Shown here: in pieces, positions 17,094-25,477 of the stretch
Layout of the letters: each line of letters begins with the position of its first letter
Numbering within the stretch: the first letter of the stretch is position 1
Assembly: GCA_002683195.1 (NCBI GenBank)
Contig: NYSW01000026.1
Coordinates: forward strand, 6,752 to 54,307
Direction: 5' to 3'
Length of the DNA stretch: 47,556 nucleotides
DNA from: Phycisphaerae bacterium
GTDB lineage: Bacteria; Planctomycetota; Phycisphaerae; Phycisphaerales; SM1A02
Made by a program: the position numbers and the translations under genes
Notes under the pieces: generated by a model
What the model was told of the DNA's origin: nothing
Database searches by the model: none
What the model saw: only the letters and a program-made list of their open reading frames with translations

Positions 17094-17572
17094 GATTGGA
17101 CTCTTCGGCGGATTCTTTCCGCGACCCGGACGAAAGCGATGGCGGCCTGCATTGATTCGGCGCCCTTGTTGCCCTTGCTGCCGCCAGCTCGTTCTCGAGC
17201 CTGCGCCAGATCATTCACGGTCAGGAGTCCGAAGGACACCGCGACGCCGTGCCTGGCGGACAAGGCCGCGAGTTCGTTGGCCACCGCCCCGTTCAGCCAG
17301 GCGTCGTGGGAGGTCTCACCCTTCACCACGCAACCCAGACAGATGACGGCGTCGAATCGACCCGTGGCGATCGCCACCGAAGCCAGACCCGCGAGTTCGA
17401 AGGCCCCGGGGCACTCATGCACTTCGAGCAGATCCGGACGACCGCCGGCTGCGTGGAAGGCATCACGGGCCCCGGTCTCCAGGGCGGTGGTGATCGGCTC
17501 GTGATACCGGCTCACCAGAATCGCGATGCGAAGCCCGGCGGCATCCTCTTTGATCGTTTCAGAACGGCTCAT
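17090..17572 (-). CDS. ribH: 6,7-dimethyl-8-ribityllumazine synthase
   Basis: 160 residues. Catalyses the penultimate step of riboflavin synthesis. Family motifs: RIAILVSRYHEPIT, HECPGAFELAG, and CLGCVVKGETSHDAW with the catalytic His at residue 89. The start is the ATG at 17572 (MSRSETIKED); an open frame to 17644 lacks a signal and would run across the divergent promoter region. No other rib genes and no FMN riboswitch are seen near it. First gene of ribH-nusB-ftsY, divergent from the ubiA-family gene with 89 bases between starts. Confidence 0.96.
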   Translation of the reverse strand: MSRSETIKEDAAGLRIAILVSRYHEPITTALETGARDAFHAAGGRPDLLEVHECPGAFELAGLASVAIATGRFDAVICLGCVVKGETSHDAWLNGAVANELAALSARHGVAVSFGLLTVNDLAQARERAGGSKGNKGAESMQAAIAFVRVAERIRRRVQS

Positions 17573-17649
17573 GGGGTCAATCGAGGGGTGGTTGGAAGGT
17601 GGAAACGGACATCGTACGACGCCCGGCCCGATCAGGCCCGCCACCTCGC

Positions 17650-17655
17650 TACCAT
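17650..17655 (+). promoter_or_regulatory. Possible -10 element of the UbiA-family gene
   Basis: TACCAT lies six bases before the ATG at 17662 with no Shine-Dalgarno between them, which would place the transcript start at or beside the start codon. No -35 match is present at the expected distance, so this is tentative. Confidence 0.35.
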
Positions 17656-17661
17656 CTTGAA

Positions 17662-18636
17662 ATGTCTCCGGTGACGTCCCGGCTCATTCCCGCCTTCCAG
17701 CTGACCCGGCTTTCGCTGGTTTTCGGGGCTGCCACCGACGCCTGGTTCGTCATCCTCTACACCCGGGGAGACGCCCGCTACAACCATGTCCCGGCGTATG
17801 AAATGCCGCTTGCGGTCGACTTCGCGGTGGCGACGGTGGTCTCTTTCGGCCTCTTCGCCTTCGCAGCGACCCTCAATGATCTTCTGGATCTGCGACATGA
17901 CGCCGCCTTCAGTCCGGATCGCCCCCTGCCATCCGGCCGGATTCGGGCCGGACAGGCGGTGATCATCGCCATCGGGGCCCTGCTGGCCGCGATCGCCGCC
18001 GCGATTCCGTTTGGAAATCTCGCATTGATCTTCGCGGTGCTGGCTGCGACCGGCATTCTGTTCTATGACGCGGTGGGCAAGCACCTTCCCGCGATCGGGG
18101 TCATCGTGGCGGGGCTCGTTCATGTCACCCACATGATGATTCCGAACTACGACCTGGCGTTCACGCCACCGGTCTGGCTGGTCTTCACCCACGTGCTGGG
18201 AATGGCGGTCCTGACCCATGTCCTCGAAGACAAAAGACCGCGATTTCGTCGACGCAGCATCATCGCCACGATCATCGGATGGGCCCTCTGTTCGATTCTC
18301 ATCATCGGCCTCGGAGTCGTCCGGGGGCCCGCTGCCGGTTTTGCGCCGGGTGGACTCGGCATCGAGACCGCGATCTGGCCCACGCTGGCCGTCCTCGCCT
18401 TCATCTTGATCGCCTGGCGAAAGGTCTCGCGAGTCCCGGGAACCGTGGCCGCGGAGAAGATCCGACGCTACGGCGCGGCCTGGCATGCGATCTATGCCGC
18501 CGCCTGGTTCGCCGGACTCGGCCGATGGTCGGAGGCGATCGGAATGACGGTTCTGGCGATCGGAGGTCTCATCGTCATGACCCTGCTCCGTGAGGTCTCG
18601 GTCGACGATCCCGGGCTGTCCGGATATCGAGCCTGA
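17662..18636 (+). CDS. UbiA-family prenyltransferase
   Basis: 324 residues from the ATG at 17662 (MSPVTSRLIPAFQLTRLSLV). An integral membrane protein with about eight or nine hydrophobic helices. The first Asp-rich motif is NDLLDLRHD (72-80), followed by SPDRPLPSGRI, the standard UbiA diphosphate/Mg-binding signature. The second region reads FYDAVGKHLP, a shortened form of the usual YDxxKR-type motif. UbiA enzymes attach prenyl chains to aromatic or other acceptors (quinones, heme O, chlorophyll, phospholipids); the acceptor here cannot be told. It could be an MqnP-like enzyme of a menaquinone pathway, but no menaquinone gene is nearby. It is followed by lptD. Confidence 0.85.
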   Translation: MSPVTSRLIPAFQLTRLSLVFGAATDAWFVILYTRGDARYNHVPAYEMPLAVDFAVATVVSFGLFAFAATLNDLLDLRHDAAFSPDRPLPSGRIRAGQAVIIAIGALLAAIAAAIPFGNLALIFAVLAATGILFYDAVGKHLPAIGVIVAGLVHVTHMMIPNYDLAFTPPVWLVFTHVLGMAVLTHVLEDKRPRFRRRSIIATIIGWALCSILIIGLGVVRGPAAGFAPGGLGIETAIWPTLAVLAFILIAWRKVSRVPGTVAAEKIRRYGAAWHAIYAAAWFAGLGRWSEAIGMTVLAIGGLIVMTLLREVSVDDPGLSGYRA

Positions 18637-18670
18637 AAGCGTGATTCGAAGGAAGGTGTCGAAGGAAAAG

Positions 18671-18695
18671 TCGACCCCGCCTCGATGAGGGTCGG
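18671..18695 (+). other. Imperfect hairpin after the UbiA-family gene
   Basis: Six-base arms (cgaccc/gggtcg) with an 11-base loop in the 98-base gap before lptD. No T-run follows. It may slow or end transcription from the upstream gene, but the loop is large and this is weak. Confidence 0.2.
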
Positions 18696-18721
18696 AACCG
18701 AAGCGATGCCTGCCGGTCGAG

Positions 18722-18727
18722 TACGAT
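18722..18727 (+). promoter_or_regulatory. Possible -10 element of lptD
   Basis: TACGAT lies seven bases before the GTG start at 18735, with no ribosome binding site between. The same hexamer at almost the same distance precedes the LON-domain gene at 28862. No -35 is obvious. Confidence 0.35.
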
Positions 18728-18734
18728 TCGCTGC

Positions 18735-21700
18735 GTGATCACCCCACTCCAACGACTTGCGTGCCTGTTTCTGGGCTCCATCGCCTGCGTGATCCTCCCG
18801 GCGGCCGTGCGTGCCGAGAGTCCGGAAGTCGGAAGGGACCTCGATCCCCCTTCTCCCAGTCAAGCCACGCCGATCAACGGAACCTCTCTCGGCGGCTTCG
18901 TGCTGCCGATTCTCCCCATCTCTCACGGCCTCAGGATGGATGCGAGGAGCGCGGTCGAATGGACCGTCGATGACACCAAACGCCTTCTGCTGGAGGGCGA
19001 CGTCGAGATCGAGCTCGGTTCCTACGACTTCCGGGCGAAAACCGCCGTGGTCTGGATCAACCGACTGCCATCGGCCCAAGGCATGGTCACCCAGCTGGCG
19101 GTCTGGTTCCCATCGGTCTCGGAACCCACCCGACGGGCCGGGCTGGGCGCGAGTGGACGCGATGTGCTGGTCACCGCGACCTTCGACGGAACGGTGAAGC
19201 TCCGAACCCTCCTGATGTCCGATGGCCCGGTACGTTCGACGGTCGTCGCGGCCGGAGAACGACGACTGACCCGGTATCTGCGCCGAATCTCCGCGACACC
19301 CCCACCCCGACTCGGCCGAAGGTTGGACGTGATGGTGCCACCGGGCGACCCGAAGCCCGTACTCCAACCGGGTGGACAGATCGTTCGAAAACGACCGTCG
19401 GCCCCCGTGGTCGGCCCGGATTCGGTCTTCCTACCGACCAGCGACTCTCAGAATCTCGCGATCCTCGATCCCCGCGGGCTGGGTTCCTTCAGCGCCGACG
19501 AAATCATGATCGATGAATCGCGTGATGCGATCGCGGTCGTCGGCTCGGTGGTCATCGACTACGACGGAACCGGGGCGGTCGATGATCTCCGTCGAGTCTC
19601 GATGGTCTCCGAACGCGGCGTGGTCTTTCTCCGATCCGGAACCGTCCGCGGACTTCGCGAAGGAAGCACCACGGTTCAGGCGGAAGCGATCGAAGGGATC
19701 TACCTCGAAGGTGGGGTCCGAGCCAGTGACGGTGACTACACCGTCCGCGGGTCCAGCGTGTACTACGACCTGCCTCGTAATCAGGCCCTCGTCATGGATG
19801 CGGTACTCCGTACCTACGCCCGCCGCAGCCAGAACCTGGCCGTGTACGCACGGGCGGACGAGATGAGACAGATCGCGGCCGATGAATGGACCGCCACTCG
19901 CGGAACGGTCTCGACCAGCGAATTCTTCACGCCACATCTCTCGATCGGCCTTGATCGCCTGACCATCACGGAACGCGAGAATTCGCAGGGCGAGGAAAGA
20001 ACCTGGGTCGAGGGCTCCGGACTGACGTTGAAGGCGGGAAGCGTTCCGTTCTTCTACCTCCCCTCCTTCTCCGGCCCCGCCGAGCAACCCCCGCTCATCG
20101 GAGTCAGGACCGGATTCCAGGAAGACAAGGGCTTCGGCCTTTCCACCCGGTGGAAGGCCTGGCAACTTCTCGGCGTGGAACCGATCAAGGGCGTGGACAG
20201 CGAACTCCTGCTTGACGGATGGTTCGAACGCGGTCCCGCCGTGGGGCTCATCCTCGGCCTCGACGATCTGGGCGGAATCAGCGGGAGCGGCCGATTCGAC
20301 GCGTACGGCCTCTACGATCTCGGCGGCACCGACCGCACCTCCGCGGGTCGGAACGTGATGATCGAAGAAGGTCTTCGCGGACAGGCGATCGGGGAATACC
20401 GAGCGACCCTGTCGGCGGATCTCTATCTGGAAGCCCAACTCGCGTACATCTCGGATGAAACTTGGATCACTTCCTGGCGACGACAGGACTACAACGCACG
20501 CCGGGAGTACGAATCCAGCCTCTATCTGGACTACTCGCCCGACAACACGTCGCTCTCGATCCTCGCCCGGGGTGAACTCAACGGGTTTCTCTCCAATGGC
20601 TGGGCCCTCGCGAGCCAGCCCTACTTCGTGAACAAGCTCCCGGAACTGGATTACGCCCGTGAAGGTGATGATCTGGCCGACACCGTCACCTGGTCGAGCC
20701 GCTGGAACTTCGCCAGCATGTCGATCAGCCCGACCGCCGGCACCGCGAACTCCCTCGGCATCCGTGACGCGAACTTCGCGACCGACAATGGGAACCAGAA
20801 GGTCTCGGACCTCTACTTCGACGCGGGATACACCGATGAGACCGTGCAGCGATTCTTCACCCGGCAGGAATTCGCGGTTCCCATCGAGGGTGAGGGCTGG
20901 ACCGTCAGTCCCTTCGTCTTCGGACGCTTCAGCGGATACCTGGAGGGGGACAATGCCGCGTACCTCGAGGCTCAGAATCTCAATCCCGACCAGCCGGACT
21001 ATCGCGTCATGCTCGGAGGCGGGGCGCGAGCGTCCGCCCAGTTCCAGATGGTCGACGACACCGCTCGCAGCGACCTGTTCGACATCCACCGCATGCGACA
21101 CATCCTGGAACCCAACGCCACCCTCTGGTACGGCTGGGACGATCGGCCCACCGGGTACATGCCGATCTACGACCAGCGGATCGAAGGCGCGACCGGAGGA
21201 GCCGCGGCCCAGCTCGGAATGAGGCAGACCCTCCAGACCCAACGTGGTGGCGTCGGCAATCGACGATCGGTCGACATGCTGGTTCTGGATTACGGCGTGG
21301 TCTTCAACGATCCCAGTGCCGACTACCAACGCACCGATCTCCCCGTGAACGCGAGCCGATCGCAGTACTACCAGTGGGCCCAGTCTCCGTATCCCCAGTT
21401 CTACCGCTGGGAACCGGAACTCAGCCAGTGGGGCAGTCACGGATATGCCAGCGGCGTCTGGCAGGCCAGCAGTTCGCTCTCTTTCGCGGCCAACGGTCTC
21501 TTCAACTGGGAACCCCGGGAAATCTACGACTATTCAAGCGACCCCGAGGACCCGACCGTTCGCTCGATCAGCGGGCTGCTTCGAGGCTCGGTCGGGGTCG
21601 AACTCCAGCACAATCCCGACACTGCGTCCTACCTCGAATATCGATATCTGAGCGCCAGCGAGAACGAGATCCTTCAGGGTGGCGTGCTCTACCGCATCGG

Positions 21701-21902
21701 AAGGCTCTATCGGATGGCCATCAGCCCCCAGTACGACCTTCGTCGTGGTGAATTCCGAGCCGTGACCGGTTCAGTTCAGCGCAAGCTCCCGGATTTCGAT
21801 CTTTCCCTGTCGATCGGCTACGACATCATTCGAGGCGACACGACCTTCGGCCTGAATCTTCGGGTTCCACCGGAACCCGGTGTCGGATTCAAGACCTACT
21901 GA
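18735..21902 (+). CDS. lptD: LptD/OstA-family outer-membrane LPS assembly protein
   Basis: 1055 residues, longer than E. coli LptD (784). A signal peptide (MITPLQRLACLFLGSIACVI, cleaved near AVRA/ES) is present. Two OstA-like beta segments are visible: one at about 70-120 (LLLEGDVEIELGSYDFRAKT) and another at about 330-365 (GVRASDGDYTVRGSSVYYDL). A large C-terminal beta-barrel with alternating aromatic strands fills roughly 420-1055. It inserts lipopolysaccharide into the outer leaflet, normally with LptE and the LptABC machinery, none of which is nearby. The start is GTG at 18735. The gene ends seven bases past the start of the converging zinc-ribbon gene's stop region (overlap 21896-21902). 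Evidence for a Gram-negative envelope. Confidence 0.85.
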   Translation: MITPLQRLACLFLGSIACVILPAAVRAESPEVGRDLDPPSPSQATPINGTSLGGFVLPILPISHGLRMDARSAVEWTVDDTKRLLLEGDVEIELGSYDFRAKTAVVWINRLPSAQGMVTQLAVWFPSVSEPTRRAGLGASGRDVLVTATFDGTVKLRTLLMSDGPVRSTVVAAGERRLTRYLRRISATPPPRLGRRLDVMVPPGDPKPVLQPGGQIVRKRPSAPVVGPDSVFLPTSDSQNLAILDPRGLGSFSADEIMIDESRDAIAVVGSVVIDYDGTGAVDDLRRVSMVSERGVVFLRSGTVRGLREGSTTVQAEAIEGIYLEGGVRASDGDYTVRGSSVYYDLPRNQALVMDAVLRTYARRSQNLAVYARADEMRQIAADEWTATRGTVSTSEFFTPHLSIGLDRLTITERENSQGEERTWVEGSGLTLKAGSVPFFYLPSFSGPAEQPPLIGVRTGFQEDKGFGLSTRWKAWQLLGVEPIKGVDSELLLDGWFERGPAVGLILGLDDLGGISGSGRFDAYGLYDLGGTDRTSAGRNVMIEEGLRGQAIGEYRATLSADLYLEAQLAYISDETWITSWRRQDYNARREYESSLYLDYSPDNTSLSILARGELNGFLSNGWALASQPYFVNKLPELDYAREGDDLADTVTWSSRWNFASMSISPTAGTANSLGIRDANFATDNGNQKVSDLYFDAGYTDETVQRFFTRQEFAVPIEGEGWTVSPFVFGRFSGYLEGDNAAYLEAQNLNPDQPDYRVMLGGGARASAQFQMVDDTARSDLFDIHRMRHILEPNATLWYGWDDRPTGYMPIYDQRIEGATGGAAAQLGMRQTLQTQRGGVGNRRSVDMLVLDYGVVFNDPSADYQRTDLPVNASRSQYYQWAQSPYPQFYRWEPELSQWGSHGYASGVWQASSSLSFAANGLFNWEPREIYDYSSDPEDPTVRSISGLLRGSVGVELQHNPDTASYLEYRYLSASENEILQGGVLYRIGRLYRMAISPQYDLRRGEFRAVTGSVQRKLPDFDLSLSIGYDIIRGDTTFGLNLRVPPEPGVGFKTY

Positions 21903-22381
21903 CCCTCCACGGGCGTGACCGGTTCATCCCCACGTTCCTTCCCGTGCGAGATCGCTCCACATCGCGTGCATCGCGTCTGTCCGGGAAGGACACTCTTCCG
22001 AGTGGTGAAGCGTTCCAGCCGGAACGCCCGGCCACAATCGGGACAAGGTCTGTCTTCCGTCGCGCCGACCATGGATCGGGCCGCAAAGCGTGAGAGCGGA
22101 TCGATGCCCATCAGGGCCCGACCGCATTCCCCGCAGACCGTGGCGCCCCGAGGGATCGACTGCTTGCAGCGAGGACACGGCCTCACCGCCTCGTCCAACC
22201 CCGACGGCGGATCGGCCAGAATCAAAGCCAGAACAACGGCCGCCCCCGGCACCAATCCGAGGAGCCCGAAAACGAGAATCTCCGGATCGTCGATGATCAC
22301 GCCGATCACGATCACGGCAAGGCCGGACATCGCCAGGCATCCGAACAGCGAGACGCCCAGCCACCAGCGACCGGATCGCAT
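21896..22381 (-). CDS. Zinc-ribbon membrane protein
   Basis: 161 residues from the ATG at 22381, which shares one base with the ruvB stop (TGATG); a GTG one codon earlier is the alternative. Two hydrophobic helices (about 6-28 and 34-56) are followed by two zinc-ribbon CxxC pairs: CPRCKQSI with CGECGRA, and CPDCGRAF with CTRCGAI. Such proteins are common in Planctomycetota and of unknown function. Co-translated after ruvB. Convergent with lptD, overlapping its end by seven bases. Confidence 0.75.
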   Translation of the reverse strand: MRSGRWWLGVSLFGCLAMSGLAVIVIGVIIDDPEILVFGLLGLVPGAAVVLALILADPPSGLDEAVRPCPRCKQSIPRGATVCGECGRALMGIDPLSRFAARSMVGATEDRPCPDCGRAFRLERFTTRKSVLPGQTRCTRCGAISHGKERGDEPVTPVEGQ

Positions 22382-23433
22382 CACCGTGATCCTGAATCGT
22401 CAGCCACCCAACCCACCCCGGACGCCGTGAGCTTGCGCCCCCTCGGGGTGCGGGCCAGGAAACCGATCTGCAGGAGATACGGTTCAACCACGTCTTCAAG
22501 CGTTCCGGCGTCATCACCCATGGTCGCCGCAACTGCTTCGAGCCCCGCCGGCCCCCCCTCGTACACCTCGGCAAGCACCCGGAGGTACTTGCGATCGATC
22601 TCGTCCAGCCCCAGCGAATCGACCCCTTCCAGATCCAGGGCCGCGGTCACCGCGGCTGCATTCACCACGCCGGTCCCTCGGACCTGAGCGAAATCCCGAA
22701 CTCGGCGAAGCAGTCGAAGGGCCACCCGCGGCGTCCCTCGGCTGCGACGGGCGATCGCCTCGAAGCCCTCGTCCGCGACCGCATCGATGCCGATCCGAAC
22801 CGCAGCCCGCTCGAGAATCGAAACCAGATCATTCTGCGGGTAGTACTCGAGGTGATGCGTGATGCCGAATCTGGCTCGGAGCGGCTGGGTGAGCATTCCA
22901 GCCCGGGTGGTCGCCCCGATCAGCGTGAACGGTTTCAGACTCAGCGAGATGACCTTGGCATGCATGCCGCTGTCGACCGTGAAGTCGACCTTGAAATCCT
23001 CCATCGCCGGGTAGATGTACTCCTCGACCACCGCGGGCAGTCGATGGATCTCGTCGATGAAGAGAATGTCGCCTTCGCCGATCCGGGTGAGGGTTCCCAC
23101 CAGATCGGCTGCTTTCGTGAGCGCCGGTCCGCTGGTCACCCAGGCCTTGGTTCCCATTTCTTCGGCGACCACGTGCGCCAGGGTCGTCTTCCCAAGCCCC
23201 GGAGGACCATGGAGAAGCAGATGCTCGAGTGATTCCCCCCGCCCCTTCACCGCTTCGAGTGCGATGGAAAGCCGCTCGATCAGCGGCCCTTGACCGACGT
23301 ACTCCGACATCGTGCGAGGTCGGACCGCGGGCGACGGGTCTCGTTCCGCCGGAACCGGGGAAGAAGGCTCGGAAGACGTCGGCTCGCGGTCATCCCGCTG
23401 CGACTCCCCGGAGACGATTCGTTCTCGTGCCAT
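22381..23433 (-). CDS. ruvB: Holliday junction branch-migration ATPase RuvB
   Basis: 350 residues. AAA+ motor that drives branch migration with RuvA during recombination and repair. Walker A is GPPGLGKT (about 76-83), Walker B is LFIDEIHR (about 124-131), followed by the sensor region GATTRAGML and the arginine finger in PLRARFG. The C-terminal winged helix is present (EPYLLQIGFLARTPRGRKLT). The N terminus has about 30 extra Ser/Glu/Pro-rich residues before PRTMSEYVGQ. A CAGAAT hexamer lies six bases before the ATG. No ruvA or ruvC is in the window. Confidence 0.96.
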   Translation of the reverse strand: MARERIVSGESQRDDREPTSSEPSSPVPAERDPSPAVRPRTMSEYVGQGPLIERLSIALEAVKGRGESLEHLLLHGPPGLGKTTLAHVVAEEMGTKAWVTSGPALTKAADLVGTLTRIGEGDILFIDEIHRLPAVVEEYIYPAMEDFKVDFTVDSGMHAKVISLSLKPFTLIGATTRAGMLTQPLRARFGITHHLEYYPQNDLVSILERAAVRIGIDAVADEGFEAIARRSRGTPRVALRLLRRVRDFAQVRGTGVVNAAAVTAALDLEGVDSLGLDEIDRKYLRVLAEVYEGGPAGLEAVAATMGDDAGTLEDVVEPYLLQIGFLARTPRGRKLTASGVGWVADDSGSR

Positions 23434-23439
23434 GGTCGC

Positions 23440-23445
23440 ATTCTG
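23440..23445 (-). promoter_or_regulatory. Possible -10 element of ruvB
   Basis: CAGAAT (four of six consensus bases) ends six bases before the ruvB ATG at 23433, and no Shine-Dalgarno is present. Weak on its own, but the spacing matches several other genes in the window. Confidence 0.25.
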
Positions 23446-23478
23446 CCCGGACCGGCGGCTCGACGCCAGTGAGAAGCT

Positions 23479-24033
23479 TCAAGCCTTCGAATTGACCTCA
23501 GGATTCGCTCGCCCCTCGGCCTCGAAGAACCCTTGAACCTCGAAACCGAAGACCCCGGCCACCAGACTGGAAGGGAAGGTCTGGCAGAGTTGATTGAGCT
23601 CACGAACATTGGCGTTGTAGAACCGTCGCCCGGCGGCGATTCGATCTTCGGTGTTGGTCAATTCCCGCTGCAGAGACAAGAAAGCCTCGTCGGCCTTGAG
23701 GTCGGGACAGGCCTCGGCCACCAGCATCAGACTTCCGAGACCGGCCTCAAGCGCCCGTTCGTCTCCGGATTGCTGATCGGGCCGGCCTTCGTTGGCCCGG
23801 GCTCGATCTCGGAGTGCGATGACCCGCTCCAATGTCTCACGTTCATGGGCGGCGTAACCCTTCACCGTGGCCACCAGGTTTGGAATGAGGTCGTATCGAC
23901 GCTTCAATTCAACCGCGACCCCCCCCCAGCTGTCCCCCAGATGCACTCGCACCGATGCCATTCGGTTGTACGTCACGATCAACCAGATGAGCGGGAGCAT
24001 CAGCGCCACGCCGAGGCCTACGAGCACGATCAC
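23479..24033 (-). CDS. LemA family protein, copy 2
   Basis: 184 residues. One N-terminal membrane helix (about 1-22) and a helical LemA domain, with the family stretch VELKRRYDLIPNLVATVKGY and a later QRELTNTEDRIAAGRRFYN. C-terminal SSLVAGVFGFEVQGFFEA is also typical. LemA proteins are membrane-anchored helical bundles of unsettled function, linked to envelope stress and antigen presentation in some species. Start is GTG at 24033, overlapping the stop of the DUF3137-like gene (GTGA). The second of two LemA genes flanking that gene. Confidence 0.9.
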   Translation of the reverse strand: MIVLVGLGVALMLPLIWLIVTYNRMASVRVHLGDSWGGVAVELKRRYDLIPNLVATVKGYAAHERETLERVIALRDRARANEGRPDQQSGDERALEAGLGSLMLVAEACPDLKADEAFLSLQRELTNTEDRIAAGRRFYNANVRELNQLCQTFPSSLVAGVFGFEVQGFFEAEGRANPEVNSKA

Positions 24034-24746
24034 GAATCGTCGCCCGAACGACCCTCATCGGCCATCGAATTGGCCAGGTGTCTCGGCCATCGCTCGAAGA
24101 ATCCGCCCACCCAGTCGATCTTCCCCTGGAACTCTTCCGCCTCCCACCGGCTCCGTCCATCCGAGATGCAGAGAAGTCCACCATCCAGTTCGAGCGCCGG
24201 CGGATCCGTTTCGAGGACGTATTCCATGATGCGAGGATCCACGAGGTCGTAGGCAAACCGCTTGTCGTCACTGGAAACGTGATAGCGACGACTGAATTCA
24301 TCGCTCTCGAAGTCGATGTCGTCGAATCCGAGCACCCCGGCCACCCGGTCGAAGATGCCCTCACGTCGAATGATCGTCTCGGGACACTCGCCAATGGGGT
24401 TGTGGGCGACCAGGTAGCTGAACCGGCGGGTCCTCGACTTCCGGTTCTTTCCCGAACCCGATTCCACCGTGTACCGAAAGTCACCCATCTCGATCTCGAT
24501 CTCATGCCCGCCCAGCGAGAGGGCGCCGTGAATCGTGTTCCAGGCCGCCCGACGACGGCCGCGTCGAAACATGGCGAACCGGGCGAAGCGCTCATCCGCG
24601 GTCGAATCCACGGCTCGGCGGAAGGACAGCCCGAGTGAAGAGGCCAGGCTTTGAAGCTCCGTGGCCCGCTTTTTCTCGAGATGGGCGGCGGTCGCGATGA
24701 AGATCAACGCGCCAATCACGACGAGGACGATGAGGAAAATTTCCAA
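24030..24746 (-). CDS. DUF3137-like membrane-anchored protein
   Basis: 238 residues. One N-terminal membrane helix (FLIVLVVIGALIFIATAAH), then a soluble domain. The core DEFSRRYHVSSDDKRFAYDL, followed by VDPRIMEYVLETD and GGLLCISDG, matches the DUF3137 pattern I recall as a domain that commonly neighbours LemA. The function is unknown. It lies between two lemA genes, 27 bases after the first and overlapping the second. The family name is from memory and needs a profile search. Confidence 0.7.
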   Translation of the reverse strand: MEIFLIVLVVIGALIFIATAAHLEKKRATELQSLASSLGLSFRRAVDSTADERFARFAMFRRGRRRAAWNTIHGALSLGGHEIEIEMGDFRYTVESGSGKNRKSRTRRFSYLVAHNPIGECPETIIRREGIFDRVAGVLGFDDIDFESDEFSRRYHVSSDDKRFAYDLVDPRIMEYVLETDPPALELDGGLLCISDGRSRWEAEEFQGKIDWVGGFFERWPRHLANSMADEGRSGDDS

Positions 24747-24773
24747 GAGTCGCCTTCCCTTCGCTGGTCACCC

Positions 24774-25352
24774 TCAGAATTCGACCTTGGGTGCCGCCTT
24801 GACGGCCGCGGCTTCGGCCTCGTCGAGCTCGAAGAAACTCATGTCGCTGAATCCGAACATCCCCGCGATGATGTTCGACGGAAACGTCGTGGTCGCGGTG
24901 TTGAAGCGAGTCACGGCGCTGTTGTAGTGCTGCCGAGCGAAGCCGATCTTGTTCTCGGTGCTCGTCAGCTCTTCCTGCAACTGGATGAAGTTGGTGTTCG
25001 CCTTGAGATCCGGATAGGCCTCGGAGACGGCGAAGAGTCGCCCCAGACTCTGGGTCAACATGTTCTCCGCTCCAAGCTGAGCCCCGATTCCTTCGGCCCC
25101 GGCCGCGGCATTCCGAGCCGCCGTGACCGCCTCCAGAGTCTCGCTCTCGTGAGTGGCGTAGCCCTTCACGGTGTTCACGAGATTTGGAATCAGATCGTGA
25201 CGGCGCTTGAGCTGTACGTCGATGTCGCTCCAGGCACTCTCTGCGCCAAGTCTCTTTCGCTGAAGTCCGTTGTAGAGCCCGATCACGAAAAGGATCGCCA
25301 GCACCGCCACGACAACAAGGACCAGAACGACGAGAAGTAGAGGACCACTCAT
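24774..25352 (-). CDS. LemA family protein, copy 1
   Basis: 192 residues from the ATG at 25352 (MSGPLLLVVLVLVVVAVLAI), which follows an AGGAG ribosome site with eight-base spacing. One membrane helix, then the LemA helical domain with VQLKRRHDLIPNLVNTVKGY, QEELTSTENKIGFARQHYN and SNIIAGMFGFSDM. It is a paralogue of the gene at 23479-24033: the core motifs agree closely while the tails differ. First in the lemA-DUF3137-lemA-ruvB-zinc ribbon series. Confidence 0.93.
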   Translation of the reverse strand: MSGPLLLVVLVLVVVAVLAILFVIGLYNGLQRKRLGAESAWSDIDVQLKRRHDLIPNLVNTVKGYATHESETLEAVTAARNAAAGAEGIGAQLGAENMLTQSLGRLFAVSEAYPDLKANTNFIQLQEELTSTENKIGFARQHYNSAVTRFNTATTTFPSNIIAGMFGFSDMSFFELDEAEAAAVKAAPKVEF

Positions 25353-25477
25353 GGGGCGAGCTCCTGAAAGAGGACCGGCGTCCGATGGTCGGCGGCGGAT
25401 GCTCACCGATCCGGAACGGACCTGATGCACTCAGATCCTAACAACAGTGAGGCGGAATCCCCGGCGTCGGCCGCTGA

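Noticed and set aside
17573..17661. FMN riboswitch upstream of ribH
   Set aside because: The 89-base divergent gap is too short and lacks the conserved RFN-element blocks.
19431..21440. 669-codon open frame on the minus strand
   Set aside because: It is the antisense of lptD, which has a signal peptide and barrel features. No family motif was seen in the opposite frame.
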